This document shows, one piece after another, positions 8,176 to 14,715 of a DNA stretch of 16,635 nucleotides. A program made the translations under genes and the position numbers. The stretch's first letter is position 1, and every line of letters begins with the position of its first letter. The notes beneath the pieces are model-generated. The model saw only the letters and a list, made by a program, of their open reading frames with translations. It was not told the origin of the DNA and did not search any database. The stretch covers positions 1 to 16,635 of the forward strand of contig CALGBV010000344.1 in NCBI GenBank assembly GCA_937884015.1, in the 5' to 3' direction. The DNA comes from an uncultured Bacteroidales bacterium. Lineage in GTDB: Bacteria > Bacteroidota > Bacteroidia > Bacteroidales > F082.

Positions 8176-8743
8176 ATCGTTTTATGATTTCGCACAAGCC
8201 GTCTTTGTTGCCAACCACAAAATCGACGGGCGCATTGTCGCCTTGCACGAGGTTAACAATGTAAAGCGGTTCGTTGAGAATGAAAAGCGAGCAACTGAAG
8301 GTGTTTCCAACTTTGAGTTTGGAGTTTTCCGCTTTCTCGACAATGAAGCGGCCTTCGCCCAAATAGCGGAAAACGCAATGGCGGTTGGGTTTCCACGATA
8401 TTTCAACGTGTTCGTTTTCATGGAGTTCTGCAACATCAATGTGTGGCGAGCAGACCCAGTCGGATTGCACTTCGCTGTTTTCTGAGAGATGCTTCAAAAA
8501 CGCGTCCCAATCTTTGAATCCGATGAAATTGGAGAGGATGCGCAAGGTGCTTTCACGCGTCGTGTCGGCACCGTCGATGTAGCCCCAAAGCCGTTTCAGG
8601 GTGGTTGGACTCATGGTTTCGTGGGTCTGCTCGAAAACGGCACCGCTAAGAAAGATGAAGTCATTCGGGGCTCTCATCTTCCGCTTCATCTTTTCCTCAA
8701 TGCGATGCTTGAGTTCGGTTATTTCAGGACTGGTTTTCTGCAT
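8174..8743 (-). CDS. Hypothetical protein with HTH-like N-terminus, divergent from the kinase
   Basis: A 189-residue soluble protein with no signal peptide or membrane helix. Residues about 5-86 form a helical module with the pattern TLKRLWGYIDG (48-58) and STLRILSNFIGFKDWDAFLK (65-84). This pattern recurs in Bacteroidota proteins whose first part resembles a small DNA-binding domain; I infer a regulator-like role. Residues about 95-189 look like a beta-rich domain (VEISWKPNRHCVFRYLGEGR) of unknown function. It is transcribed away from the membrane kinase gene, with only 126 bases between the two starts, so linked regulation is plausible. The ATG at 8743 is the only good start. The product is otherwise unrecognised. 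Confidence 0.8.
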   Translation of the reverse strand: MQKTSPEITELKHRIEEKMKRKMRAPNDFIFLSGAVFEQTHETMSPTTLKRLWGYIDGADTTRESTLRILSNFIGFKDWDAFLKHLSENSEVQSDWVCSPHIDVAELHENEHVEISWKPNRHCVFRYLGEGRFIVEKAENSKLKVGNTFSCSLFILNEPLYIVNLVQGDNAPVDFVVGNKDGLCEIIKR

Positions 8744-8803
8744 TGCGTTTTATTTATTTTTTGCAAAGAAACAGTTTTTTCTCAAAATTGCAATGGTTCT
8801 TTT

Positions 8804-8814
8804 TGGTCCTTGTT
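8804..8814 (-). repeat. AACAAGGACCA motif in the divergent promoter region
   Basis: The minus strand reads AACAAGGACCA, sharing AACAAGGACC with the tandem motif at 11214-11233 and the one at 13731-13746. It lies just upstream of the -33 element of the kinase promoter. Copy number in the genome would decide whether it is a binding site or a dispersed repeat. Confidence 0.4.
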
Positions 8815-8822
8815 ATCGTTTT

Positions 8823-8855
8823 TTTGTTATGACAGTAAGAAAAAGTCTATTTTTG
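8823..8855 (+). promoter_or_regulatory. Promoter of the kinase gene, TTTG-N21-TATTTTTG
   Basis: TTTG at 8823-8826 and TATTTTTG at 8848-8855 match the Bacteroidota consensus with a 21-base spacer, as at rpoD. The box ends only 14 bases before the kinase ATG, so the untranslated leader would be about 8-11 nt. Confidence 0.6.
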
Positions 8856-8869
8856 CACAAAATTAAAAG

Positions 8870-11167
8870 ATGAAGGACGACATCAGCACATCGGGAATCA
8901 TCAAAGTGGCTTTTATTTCGGCAGAAGAGTCACAAACCTCTTACGAGCCCATCAACAGCTATGGTTTCAACCAGTTGGTGAAGGTGAAGCGCCAAGGCCG
9001 TTGGTTCTTGCTGAAAGGTCTGAAACCGGAATTCCGACAGAATCCCGTCTATCTTGAATTGCTCAAGAAAGAATACGCGCTGATGGCGCAACTCGACCAT
9101 CCCAACATCGTGAAAGCTTATGCCAAGGAGGAAAACGAAATCCTTGGTCCTTGCATTGTGATGGAATATATCGATGGTGTCACACTTGACATTTTTTTGT
9201 CCGGGAATCCTTCAAAAGATGTTCGCCGCAAGGTGACCGACCAGATTGTGGATGCCTTGTGTCATGTCCACAGCAAGCAGATTCTGCATCGTGACCTCAA
9301 ACCGGGTAATATCCTGATTACGCGTAATGGCAATAACGTGAAAATCATCGACTTCGGACTTTCCGATGCCGACGACTATGCCATTCTGAAACAGTCGGCG
9401 GGCACCTTGAAATACATGGCGCCTGAACAATTGGAACAAGGCCGGAAAATTGACTGCCGTGCCGACATCTTCGCCTTCGGCTTGCTGTTGAAGAGACTGT
9501 TTCCGCACCGTTTCCGCCGCATTGCCGCCCGTTGCACCCGTGATGATTCCGAACGCCGCTATGCCGACATGGAAGCCGTGCGCAGGGCATTTGAAAAGAG
9601 AGACCGGCGACGGAGGTTGATTCCATTTCTCGCAGTCCTGCTGCTTGCCATGATAGGTTTCCTGCTGCTCGCGATACGACCTTACCAACAAGGAACGGCA
9701 AGCGAGTCCTTGTCGGCTGGCATGTCGGCTGACCAAAAGAATCACCTTTCGGAGGCAGAGTGGTTCATTGATACGATTTTGCAACCGATTAGCATGGAAG
9801 CCCGACATGGAAATGAATATCGCGAAGTCCTGCTAGCCAAACTGACCAAGCACAGCTCTGCCATTAAGTCTATGTGTAACGAAATGAGTTGCATTTATCC
9901 AAGTGGCAGCCCTGAATGGATGTCTTTTGTTTCCCAGATTGGGAATATCCAGCAGAGGGAAGAGAAAGAAGTCATGGACTTGATCAATGTGCATTGCAGG
10001 TCGTTCAGGGAGGATTTCCAAAAACAGAAAATCAGCCAAACGGCATACGACAGCTTGGTTTGGCTCATCTCTTCGGCAGTGATGACATTGCCCGTGATGG
10101 ATATTGCCGCCACGGAAGCCGTAGGAGGGGTGGAGATTCATGAGAAAGGCTATTGTGGCGGCATGGAATTGGGCATTTGCTGGAGCATGCTCCATAATCC
10201 TACGATTAATGGCCGTCATGCCTGTTGCAATAGGGGAGAAGGCAAGGCTGTCATGAGCGGGCTGATGCCCAACACGACTTATTTTGTCAGGGCTTATCTT
10301 TCGGGCAGTGCCGGGGTGACCTACGGAAACGAAATGAGTTTCACCACCTTGCAGTCCGACTCTGTTTTCACTTTGCAGGAAGGAGCCTTGCCAGGGTTAT
10401 TCTCCCTAAGCGAAAACAAGCAGGTGCTGTTCTCGAAAGGCAACCTGCAATATCAGGCCTCCACCGACACTTGGCGTTTCGCATCGCATCAGCATGAATA
10501 TATCGGAAAGGACAACGAAAAGATTTCGGAGACCTACAGCGGCTGGATTGACCTGTTTGGTTGGGCGACGAGCGGTTACGACCACGGGGCGGTGAATTAT
10601 CATCCGTGGAGCGGCAACAAGGACACGCAGAGCAATGCCTTGCACTGGGCTTACGGTGACGTGGCATACGACCTTTTTGACCAGACCGGCAAAGCCGACT
10701 GGGGTTATAATGCTATCTCGAACGGAGGCAACCAGGAAAACCAATGGCGTACGCCACGCCTTGAAGAATGGTCCTATCTGCTTTTCGTCCGCCCCACTGC
10801 CTCAGGCATCCGTTTTGCCAAAGGACAGGTAGATGGCGTTGACGGCCTGATTGTGCTGCCCGACCATTGGAAGGTGACCACCTATCAGCTCAATTCCGTC
10901 AATATGGTGGAAAGCTATTGCAATAGCAACGTCATCAGTCTGTCCGATTGGCAGCAATTCATGGAGCCAGCCGGAGCTGTGTTTTTGCCTATGGCAGGGG
11001 CACGCACCATCAGCGGGGTCTTTATAGATGCAGGCTTTTGCCAGACATCGACGGCAGGTGCTGAAGACTCATTCGAAGTGGTGTTCTACAACAGCAATCT
11101 CGTCTTTTTAGCCGACGGACACCGTGGCGACGGCCTCTCGGTGCGCCTGGTGCACGACGTCGAGTGA
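8870..11167 (+). CDS. Membrane Ser/Thr protein kinase with FN3-like and FISUMP-like extracytoplasmic domains
   Basis: A 765-residue Hanks-type kinase with one membrane helix. The cytoplasmic kinase domain (about 30-245) has Lys49 (FLLKGL), the helix-C Glu68, catalytic HRDLKPGN at 140-147 (Asp142), IDFG at 160-163 and MAPE at 183-186, so it should be active; the glycine loop is degenerate, with only Gly32. A basic stretch (RDRRRR) leads into the helix at 250-269. Outside the membrane lie a helical region (about 285-405), an FN3-like module (about 410-495, ending NEMSFTTL) and a C-terminal domain (about 505-765) starting with FSKGNLQYQA, containing WRTPRLEEW and ending LSVRLV. That last domain resembles Bacteroidota surface domains and the Fibrobacter major paralogous (FISUMP) type. 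Such parts are usually secreted alone, so here they probably act as a sensor or wall-binding part. Ligand and targets are unknown. Confidence 0.9.
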   Translation: MKDDISTSGIIKVAFISAEESQTSYEPINSYGFNQLVKVKRQGRWFLLKGLKPEFRQNPVYLELLKKEYALMAQLDHPNIVKAYAKEENEILGPCIVMEYIDGVTLDIFLSGNPSKDVRRKVTDQIVDALCHVHSKQILHRDLKPGNILITRNGNNVKIIDFGLSDADDYAILKQSAGTLKYMAPEQLEQGRKIDCRADIFAFGLLLKRLFPHRFRRIAARCTRDDSERRYADMEAVRRAFEKRDRRRRLIPFLAVLLLAMIGFLLLAIRPYQQGTASESLSAGMSADQKNHLSEAEWFIDTILQPISMEARHGNEYREVLLAKLTKHSSAIKSMCNEMSCIYPSGSPEWMSFVSQIGNIQQREEKEVMDLINVHCRSFREDFQKQKISQTAYDSLVWLISSAVMTLPVMDIAATEAVGGVEIHEKGYCGGMELGICWSMLHNPTINGRHACCNRGEGKAVMSGLMPNTTYFVRAYLSGSAGVTYGNEMSFTTLQSDSVFTLQEGALPGLFSLSENKQVLFSKGNLQYQASTDTWRFASHQHEYIGKDNEKISETYSGWIDLFGWATSGYDHGAVNYHPWSGNKDTQSNALHWAYGDVAYDLFDQTGKADWGYNAISNGGNQENQWRTPRLEEWSYLLFVRPTASGIRFAKGQVDGVDGLIVLPDHWKVTTYQLNSVNMVESYCNSNVISLSDWQQFMEPAGAVFLPMAGARTISGVFIDAGFCQTSTAGAEDSFEVVFYNSNLVFLADGHRGDGLSVRLVHDVE

Positions 11168-11213
11168 GGTAGAGACAGATACATTTTCCCTATAGTTTTA
11201 ACTAGACCATAAA

Positions 11214-11233
11214 AAGGACCAACAAGGACCAAC
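11214..11233. repeat. Tandem 10-bp repeat, two units of AAGGACCAAC
   Basis: Two perfect copies lie directly end to end at 11214-11223 and 11224-11233, 46 bases after the kinase stop. The same unit occurs at 13731-13740 (followed by AAGGAC), a related one lies inverted at 8804-8814, and AAGGACCA stands alone at 13195-13202. Confidence 0.6.
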
Positions 11234-11323
11234 TTATATAGCCTTTTTTTTAATTTATTTGCAGTGAAAAGAAAAAGCCGATTCGCTTGAAAGGAGGTAG
11301 GCTGATTTTAATAGCTAAGCAAA

Positions 11324-11848
11324 ATGATAATTGCCTATTTAAGTACTACTATTATTAAAGAACATGCCGATGATGACAATATCCGTGAACTTGTCAGACA
11401 AAATATTGAAACATGGGGAAATGATGTTGACTTGAACAATATCGATGTGAGTGAAGTGACAGACATGTCGGGGTTGTTTGAAGGCACGGATTTTTGTGGT
11501 GACATCGATCGTTGGAATGTATCTAACGTAAAAAACATGACCTCAATGTTCAAGAATTGCAGCCATTTCAATGGGGATTTGACAGGGTGGGAAATAGACA
11601 AGGAATGTAGAACAGATGAGATGTTTGACGGTTGTTTCATTGACGAGAAAAACAAACCAGTTCCTCTTAGATTGCCTGGTGAAAAAGGTTCAACCCAAAT
11701 CAAACTTTTTTTCAATGGAATATATGTAATTGAAAAAGAAGTGAATGATTTCCTCATCATGCACAAAGACAAAATGCGCGTAAAGGATATAAAATATATT
11801 TATGGGCAGTCCTTCGTGACCATCATGATGATTTACGAAGTTATCTGA
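11324..11848 (+). CDS. Short DUF285 (BspA-like surface repeat) protein
   Basis: A 174-residue protein. Residues 20-40 (IRELVRQNIETWGNDVDLNN) match the usual lead-in to DUF285 arrays. Two full 25-residue repeats follow at 40-64 (IDVSEVTDMSGLF...RW) and 65-89 (NVSNVKNMTSMF...GW), then a worn third at 90-106 (MFDGCF). Family members usually carry many repeats and a signal peptide, and are surface-exposed; this one has no signal peptide and few repeats, so it may be cytoplasmic or a remnant. The C-terminal 65 residues (QIKLFFNGIYVIEKEVNDFL) are unrecognised. An AAAGGAGG at 11290-11297 is 26 bases from the ATG, too far for a normal ribosome binding site. Confidence 0.7.
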   Translation: MIIAYLSTTIIKEHADDDNIRELVRQNIETWGNDVDLNNIDVSEVTDMSGLFEGTDFCGDIDRWNVSNVKNMTSMFKNCSHFNGDLTGWEIDKECRTDEMFDGCFIDEKNKPVPLRLPGEKGSTQIKLFFNGIYVIEKEVNDFLIMHKDKMRVKDIKYIYGQSFVTIMMIYEVI

Positions 11849-11890
11849 AACAGAAGCACCTCCCGATAGCAACAGCCGAATTCGCTTTGA

Positions 11891-12575
11891 AAAACAAAAC
11901 CTCTCGATGTGTGGGTTAATCGTTACCTAGTATCATCGACAACGACTTGCGAGGAAAATTTTGAAAAAGTGTTGCATGAAATTGAGGAACTTGTCTGGAA
12001 TGATGAAGAAAAAGTGCTCCCCCGTAATGTGGATTACGCCTGATAGTCTAAATGGAAACATCGGTTGGCTGATTGATTCGAACATCAAATGGAAATGTGT
12101 AAAAGTGCATCCCTTCCTACATCCAAATGATTGGGATCCGAGAGGAGAACAGTTTTCAGAGGTCATTGATATCGTTACCGAATTAAATGTGCCTCTTTTA
12201 ATTCATACTGGAAAAGATGTCTGTTGCCATGCTGGGAAATATGAAGAACTTATAGCTCAAAATCCCAACATTAATTTCATCCTTGCACATGGCTGTCCGA
12301 TAGGTGAAACTATAAATCTATTAAAGCGATATGATAATGCGTATTCTGATTCTGCCTTTATGCCAATTGAGGATATGGTAAAGATAATTGATGATAAACT
12401 GTCAGGAAAACTGCTTTGGGGAACGGACATGATGATTCCCATGCATTATTCCCCGCAAGAAGATATGAAGGAGTATTATCTGAAGAAGTTACAATCGTTT
12501 AAACGAATTTGCCCAATTGCCGACTATGAAAAAATCACGTGGCAAAATGCTAATTCTTTGTTTGCATTAGCATAA
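11891..12575 (+). pseudogene. Amidohydrolase (Amidohydro_2-like), frameshifted and N-terminally truncated
   Basis: From 12024 the frame reads VMWITPDSLNGNIG, then KCVKVHPFLHP, VPLLIHTGKD, INFILAHGCP and KLLWGTDMMIP, the later metal-site motifs of the amidohydrolase superfamily (His of IHTG, His of LAHG, Asp of GTD). The preceding part, VSSTTTCEENFEKVLHEIEE and NDEEKVLP, is in another frame upstream of a run of five C at 12019-12023; removing one C joins LP to VMWITPDSL. The N-terminal metal-binding HxH motif is absent: a TGA at 11888-11890 closes the upstream frame. A shorter protein starting at 11961 (204 residues) could be made, but its first 20 residues would be out of frame with the family and it would lack HxH. 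The hydrolase is therefore probably inactive; the sequence ends in an ordinary TAA. Confidence 0.75.
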
Positions 12576-12663
12576 AAAAACTAAAACGATGAATTAAGGT
12601 CCATTGTGTTTTTCAAAGTTGATGAAGAATTTGAAAACGTTTCGTCGAAAAAAATAATCAATC

Positions 12664-13098
12664 ATGGGTTTCTTAAGAAATATGCTCAATGAGGCTGGCA
12701 GCAAGGCCGGCAGGGCGATAGGGAACAAACTGTTTCCGAAATCGACGGATTATGTAAGAATGGGTGACTTGAATGGCAATTCAACTGAAAGAGCCATAGA
12801 AGTTGTCGAGGCGCAGAGAGATGCTGAAATGCTCAAGATAGCAGCGCAACTATTTGCCGACAAGATGCGCCTTGTGATGGAACTGGAATTCGTCGCATCC
12901 GACATGGATCATAACCTCAACGCACTGGCTCAGCTCGACACCATCATGGAATCCTTGCCTGGGCGATTTGAAAGGTCGTACGACGACCAGCAGCTCTACA
13001 AGGCGGCCCTCGCCAAAATGAAAGCAGGAATAGCGTTGTGCCGCGCCAAAGACCCAAGCAATACGGCTTTGGCCTATTTTGCAAATAAATATGAATGA
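12664..13098 (+). CDS. Hypothetical 144-residue helical protein
   Basis: I do not recognise this family. The start MGFLRNMLNEAG is an amphipathic helix rather than a signal peptide, followed by SKAGRAIGNKLFPKSTDYV. Residues about 40-144 are almost all helical, with an Ala/Glu/Leu-rich pattern (EVVEAQRDAEMLKIAAQLFA) and a C-terminal pair of helices (ALAKMKAGIALCRAKDP, TALAYFANKYE) that could pack like a small helical repeat. It is predicted to be cytoplasmic or peripherally membrane-bound. GC and codon use resemble the core genes more than the AT-rich fragment at 14.4 kb. A strong terminator begins 17 bases after the stop, supporting a real single-gene unit. Confidence 0.7.
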   Translation: MGFLRNMLNEAGSKAGRAIGNKLFPKSTDYVRMGDLNGNSTERAIEVVEAQRDAEMLKIAAQLFADKMRLVMELEFVASDMDHNLNALAQLDTIMESLPGRFERSYDDQQLYKAALAKMKAGIALCRAKDPSNTALAYFANKYE

Positions 13099-13114
13099 AA
13101 ATAGATATGCAAAT

Positions 13115-13154
13115 AAGCGATAGGTTGTCATGCCTCGACAATCTGTCGCTTTTT
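13115..13154 (+). terminator. Rho-independent terminator after the 144-residue gene
   Basis: AAGCGATAGGTTGTC (13115-13129) pairs with GACAATCTGTCGCTT (13137-13151): 15 bp with two G-T wobbles and a 7-nt loop, followed by a T run ending at 13154. Confidence 0.85.
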
Positions 13155-13268
13155 CGTGTTTGCAATTTCCACAATTTCATAGGAATCCGCAATAAAGGAC
13201 CAGATAATTTTGAATTTTTCGCAAAAAGTTTCTATATTATGGGGTAAACAATAAAACTGCAATTCATC

Positions 13269-13508
13269 ATGAATGATTATCTGAATTTGTCTTCATCATC
13301 ATCGTTTTCCTCTCCGTCTATACCTGGTATGCCACCAGCAGTACCTATGTCAAACGAAGAAGATGTGCCATCGGCGAAGGAATTCGTTGCTAACTATCTT
13401 GTTTTATTGCTTACTCCCTCTCAAGAATTTCAACTTTTTCTTTTGAAATCTTCAAAACTTACTTATTTTTATGGCCTGATAATTAACGATAGAACGCCTA
13501 TGATATGA
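13269..13508 (+). CDS. Doubtful small Ser/Pro-rich ORF
   Basis: A 79-codon frame beginning MNDYLNLSSSSSFSSPSIPG, then an acidic patch (NEEDVPSAKEF) and a hydrophobic stretch (VANYLVLLLTPS). No family is recognised, and no ribosome binding site is seen. A TAATTTTG box at 13205-13212 could serve as a -7 element, but no TTTG stands at the right distance. It may be a real small protein, a degraded gene end, or chance. The Ser run comes from a TC-rich repeat-like tract at about 13289-13318. Confidence 0.25.
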   Translation: MNDYLNLSSSSSFSSPSIPGMPPAVPMSNEEDVPSAKEFVANYLVLLLTPSQEFQLFLLKSSKLTYFYGLIINDRTPMI

Positions 13509-13569
13509 AAAGTGCCTGCGGCACGAATGAAATGAGAAATAATTTAAAGAACTAATTTGTATTAGTCTC

Positions 13570-13680
13570 CTTGTCGAAAATTTGGCGATTTTTGAATGGA
13601 GCAGACAAATACAAAAAGTCCACGTGGCTGCGTGAACTTTTGTATACGGCTCCATAGGTACTGCCAAACACCTCGACAAG
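13570..13680 (-). ncRNA. Candidate structured RNA: four nested stems in one long irregular hairpin
   Basis: Four nested helices share one axis: 13570-13577 with 13673-13680 (CTTGTCGA/TCGACAAG, 8 bp); 13581-13586 with 13663-13668 (TTTGGC/GCCAAA); 13596-13602 with 13649-13655 (ATGGAGC/GCTCCAT); and 13609-13624 with 13631-13645 (15 pairs, one bulge, one mismatch) closed by a 6-nt loop. The internal loops are 3x4, 9x7 and 6x3. On the minus strand a perfect TACTTTTG box ends 6 bases before the outer stem, so transcription would begin within a few bases of it. An ACTAAT/ATTAGT hairpin (13551-13566) followed by TCTTT could end the RNA. Overlapping ORFs on both strands appear to be shadows. It could instead be a MITE-like inverted repeat; the transcribed strand is inferred. 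Confidence 0.55.
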
Positions 13681-13686
13681 CGGATG

Positions 13687-13694
13687 CAAAAGTA
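13687..13694 (-). promoter_or_regulatory. -7 box (TACTTTTG) at the edge of the structured element
   Basis: The minus strand reads TACTTTTG, a full TAnnTTTG match. The predicted start falls between about 13680 and 13683, at the outer stem of the hairpin. A TTTG at the usual -33 position is missing; the AACAAGGACC-type motif lies further upstream on the same side. Confidence 0.45.
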
Positions 13695-13730
13695 TCACGC
13701 TTTTTTTGTTGTTGTGCGTGGCGGAAGCAA

Positions 13731-13746
13731 AAGGACCAACAAGGAC
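13731..13746. repeat. AAGGACCAAC motif plus partial second unit
   Basis: AAGGACCAAC at 13731-13740 is followed directly by AAGGAC, so it reproduces 16 bases of the tandem at 11214-11233. It lies upstream of the candidate RNA promoter on the minus strand. Confidence 0.55.
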
Positions 13747-13903
13747 TTTGCAAGGTATCGGAAATGCGTGTTTTTTTGCAAGCGGATTGGAAAGAAAAGA
13801 TGTGCGGGTATTCTTGACATTGAAAATGTCATCACCTGCTATCACGAAAAGATGATTTTGAAGTTAAAGTAAACGAAAAGTAAACCTAATAAAAACATAT
13901 ACA

Positions 13904-14389
13904 ATGGCAAAAAAACAACAGGAAATGTATGACGGCAGGCCCGTTTTTGTGGCCTCCAGCAATGAGGAATTGGCCAAAGCAGTGGCCAACTATGATGGCA
14001 AAGTCGAACCGCCTTATGTGGTGAAAATACCAAATAGGGCAAAAAAAATAAAAGAATTTGCTTTCGACAGAGATGGTACGGTAGGAGTAGTCATAATATC
14101 GGGTTCGGTGAGCAAAATAGGAGCGTTTGCTTTTAAGGATTGTTGTTGCATGACCGATGTTGTCATTCCCGATTCTGTAAGGGAAATAGGAGAATCTGCT
14201 TTCTGGGGCTGCTCAACCTCTTTTCAGGGTTGCGTGAACTTGACTAATATTAAGGTAAAAGATGGTAATCCAAAGTATGATAGCAGGGAAGACTGCAATG
14301 CAATAATCGAAACCGCGACTGACACTCTGGTTTATGGATTTGAGAAAAGTACAATTCCGAACTCTGTCAAAATTGTGGGGCCGATATAG
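13904..14389 (+). CDS. Short BspA-like leucine-rich repeat (LRR_5) protein, probably 3'-truncated
   Basis: A 161-residue protein. The first 45 residues (SSNEELAKAVANYDGKVEPP) form a lead-in; LRR_5 repeats follow with the typical pattern: VVIISGSVSKIGAFAFKDC, then VVIPDSVREIGESAFWGC, then the spacer unit CVNLTNIKVKDGNPKYDS and a final STIPNSVKIVG. The array stops abruptly after SVKIVG with PI and a TAG, where another unit would be expected, and from about 14344 the same DNA is open in another frame encoding a zinc ribbon. No signal peptide is present, so it is probably cytoplasmic despite the surface role of classical BspA. It is preceded by an A-rich leader without an evident Shine-Dalgarno site, as is common in this phylum. 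Confidence 0.75.
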   Translation: MAKKQQEMYDGRPVFVASSNEELAKAVANYDGKVEPPYVVKIPNRAKKIKEFAFDRDGTVGVVIISGSVSKIGAFAFKDCCCMTDVVIPDSVREIGESAFWGCSTSFQGCVNLTNIKVKDGNPKYDSREDCNAIIETATDTLVYGFEKSTIPNSVKIVGPI

Positions 14390-14715
14390 AATTAAAATAC
14401 ATTAGGTTTTGTCCAAAATGCGGAGAATTAATACAAAAAGAAGAGGATAAAACCATGGCGGACGCCTCAGTTGTTTTAGACCACTCCAATTCTCAAATTC
14501 CAGAAAAAAAAGAAGAATTAATTGAAAAATTTAGAAAACAAGCACAGGAGTATAGACAAGAATTGTACGATAATTTAAAACCTTTAGAAAAGTTACAAAT
14601 TGCAAGACATTCTAACAGACCGAACTTTACGGATTATTTGGAGCTTATTACACATGATTTTGTAGAAAGAACATCTAATCCTCGTGTTATTAAAACAAAA
14701 GACCTCGCTCCTTAA
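14344..14715 (+). pseudogene. Zinc ribbon plus AccA N-terminal-like fragment, no normal start
   Basis: The frame opens after a TGA at 14341-14343. It encodes a C-x2-C-x11-C-x2-C zinc ribbon (Cys codons at 14365, 14374, 14410 and 14419; LCQNCG and FCPKCGELI), then a charged linker and the stretch LYDNLKPLEKLQIARH followed by RPNFTDYLELITHDFVE. The latter resembles the N-terminal part of the acetyl-CoA carboxylase carboxyltransferase alpha subunit (NLKPWDRVQIAR, TLDYIEHLFTDF in Bacillus). The catalytic remainder is absent and the sequence departs after DFVE. The only ATG (14455, 86 codons) lies downstream of the ribbon; no ATG, GTG or TTG precedes it. The last codons (KDLAP-stop) are supplied by the terminator of the opposite operon. 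Base use is far more AT-rich than neighbours, suggesting transfer. Probably a gene fragment. Confidence 0.5.

Noticed and set aside
8141..8873. Plus-strand ORFs opposite the HTH-like gene
   Set aside because: No domain pattern; the minus-strand frame carries the conserved TLKRLWGY and GFKDW motifs.
11290..11297. AAAGGAGG as ribosome binding site for the DUF285 gene
   Set aside because: It is 26 bases from the ATG and no start codon at a usual distance opens the frame.
13512..13524. GTGCC-TGC-GGCAC hairpin as a terminator
   Set aside because: Only a 5-bp stem and no following T run on either strand.
13452..13872. Several overlapping small ORFs on both strands
   Set aside because: They all run through the long inverted structure at 13570-13680, show no domain and have no ribosome binding signals; the structure explains the region better.
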